Shown here one piece after another: positions 20,076-20,205 of a stretch of DNA of 20,205 nucleotides. Location of the stretch: contig DATNIW010000070.1 of NCBI GenBank assembly GCA_035604215.1, positions 1-20,205 of the forward strand, in the 5' to 3' direction. The stretch comes from UBA5070 sp035604215 (GTDB taxonomy: Bacteria > Fibrobacterota > Fibrobacteria > UBA5070). Made by a program: the position numbers and the translations under genes. Below the pieces are notes generated by a model. It was not told the origin of the DNA and made no database searches. It saw only the letters and a program-made list of their open reading frames with translations. Position 1 is the first letter of the stretch, and each line of letters begins with the position of its first letter.

Positions 20076-20205
20076 TCAAGCTAAGGCTTGGGGTTGAGGC
20101 CTGATCTTTGTTGAAGGGAAGATGTTTTCGAGGCGCTCCTCGATGTGGGGCCGTTTCGAGGACTTGGTTTTCCTGCACCGTTTCGCGATGAAGATCAGGA
20201 GCCGA
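20076..20205 (-). CDS. Possible C-terminal end of a gene entering from the right edge
   Basis: A minus-strand frame is open from the window edge to TGA at 20078-20076 and reads a basic tail including RLLIFIAKRCRKTKSSKRPH, then IEERLENIFPST. Base composition here is less GC-rich than the body of the window. The basic sequence next to a large inverted repeat would suit the end of a transposase, but no family is recognised. A plus-strand frame from ATG near 20121 (MFSRRSSMWGRFEDLVFLHR) is also open to the edge, so even the coding strand is uncertain. Confidence 0.25.
   Translation of the reverse strand, partial: RLLIFIAKRCRKTKSSKRPHIEERLENIFPSTKIRPQPQALA

Overview
The window is GC-rich, densely packed bacterial chromosomal DNA. 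The host looks Gram-negative: there is a probable outer-membrane barrel (6274-8316) and a lipoprotein with an LSGC lipobox (18931-19854). Several starts are GTG, and most genes touch or overlap their neighbours. The phylum cannot be fixed from sequence alone. A lineage of the Fibrobacterota/Bacteroidota group would fit the two TACCTTTGC promoter-like elements, but the leuA promoter is a classical TTGACA/TATCCT type, so this is only a suggestion. No rRNA, tRNA, CRISPR array or complete insertion sequence was seen.

Region 1 (1-9437, all minus strand, transcribed right to left) holds a Ser/Thr protein kinase, a beta-barrel protein, riboflavin synthase, a glycoside-hydrolase-2-like protein lacking both catalytic glutamates, a DedA-family membrane protein, a SirB1/transglutaminase-like protein and a CysQ/inositol-monophosphatase-like phosphatase. 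After a palindromic repeat comes leuA with its own promoter. The leuA leader is the most striking regulatory feature. A near-consensus promoter places the predicted +1 on the A of an AUG that opens a 17-residue peptide with five consecutive Leu codons. Behind it lie three mutually exclusive pairing segments, the last being the leuA Shine-Dalgarno. The leuA reading frame is broken by one missing base inside its catalytic motif.

Region 2 (9521-13270, plus strand) is a signalling operon: a small coiled-coil protein, a PAS-containing NtrB-like histidine kinase, an NtrC-type sigma-54 activator and a second soluble histidine kinase. The genes overlap or abut. The last one ends inside an 18-bp-stem palindrome of the same family as the one upstream of leuA.

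Region 3 (13304-16302) has a maltokinase-like gene coupled by a 4-bp overlap to an unusual protein with two zinc-binding modules and a histone-H1-like Lys/Ala tail. Divergent from these is an NFACT-family protein without its N-terminal domain.

Region 4 (16285-18850, minus strand) is a three-gene ATGA-coupled operon of unknown function built around a membrane-anchored coiled-coil protein. Its first gene appears to start at a rare ATC codon behind a strong Shine-Dalgarno. Divergent from it is a lipoprotein metallopeptidase (18931-19854). The right end (19855-20205) is mostly non-coding with nested inverted repeats, and may be the edge of a different element.
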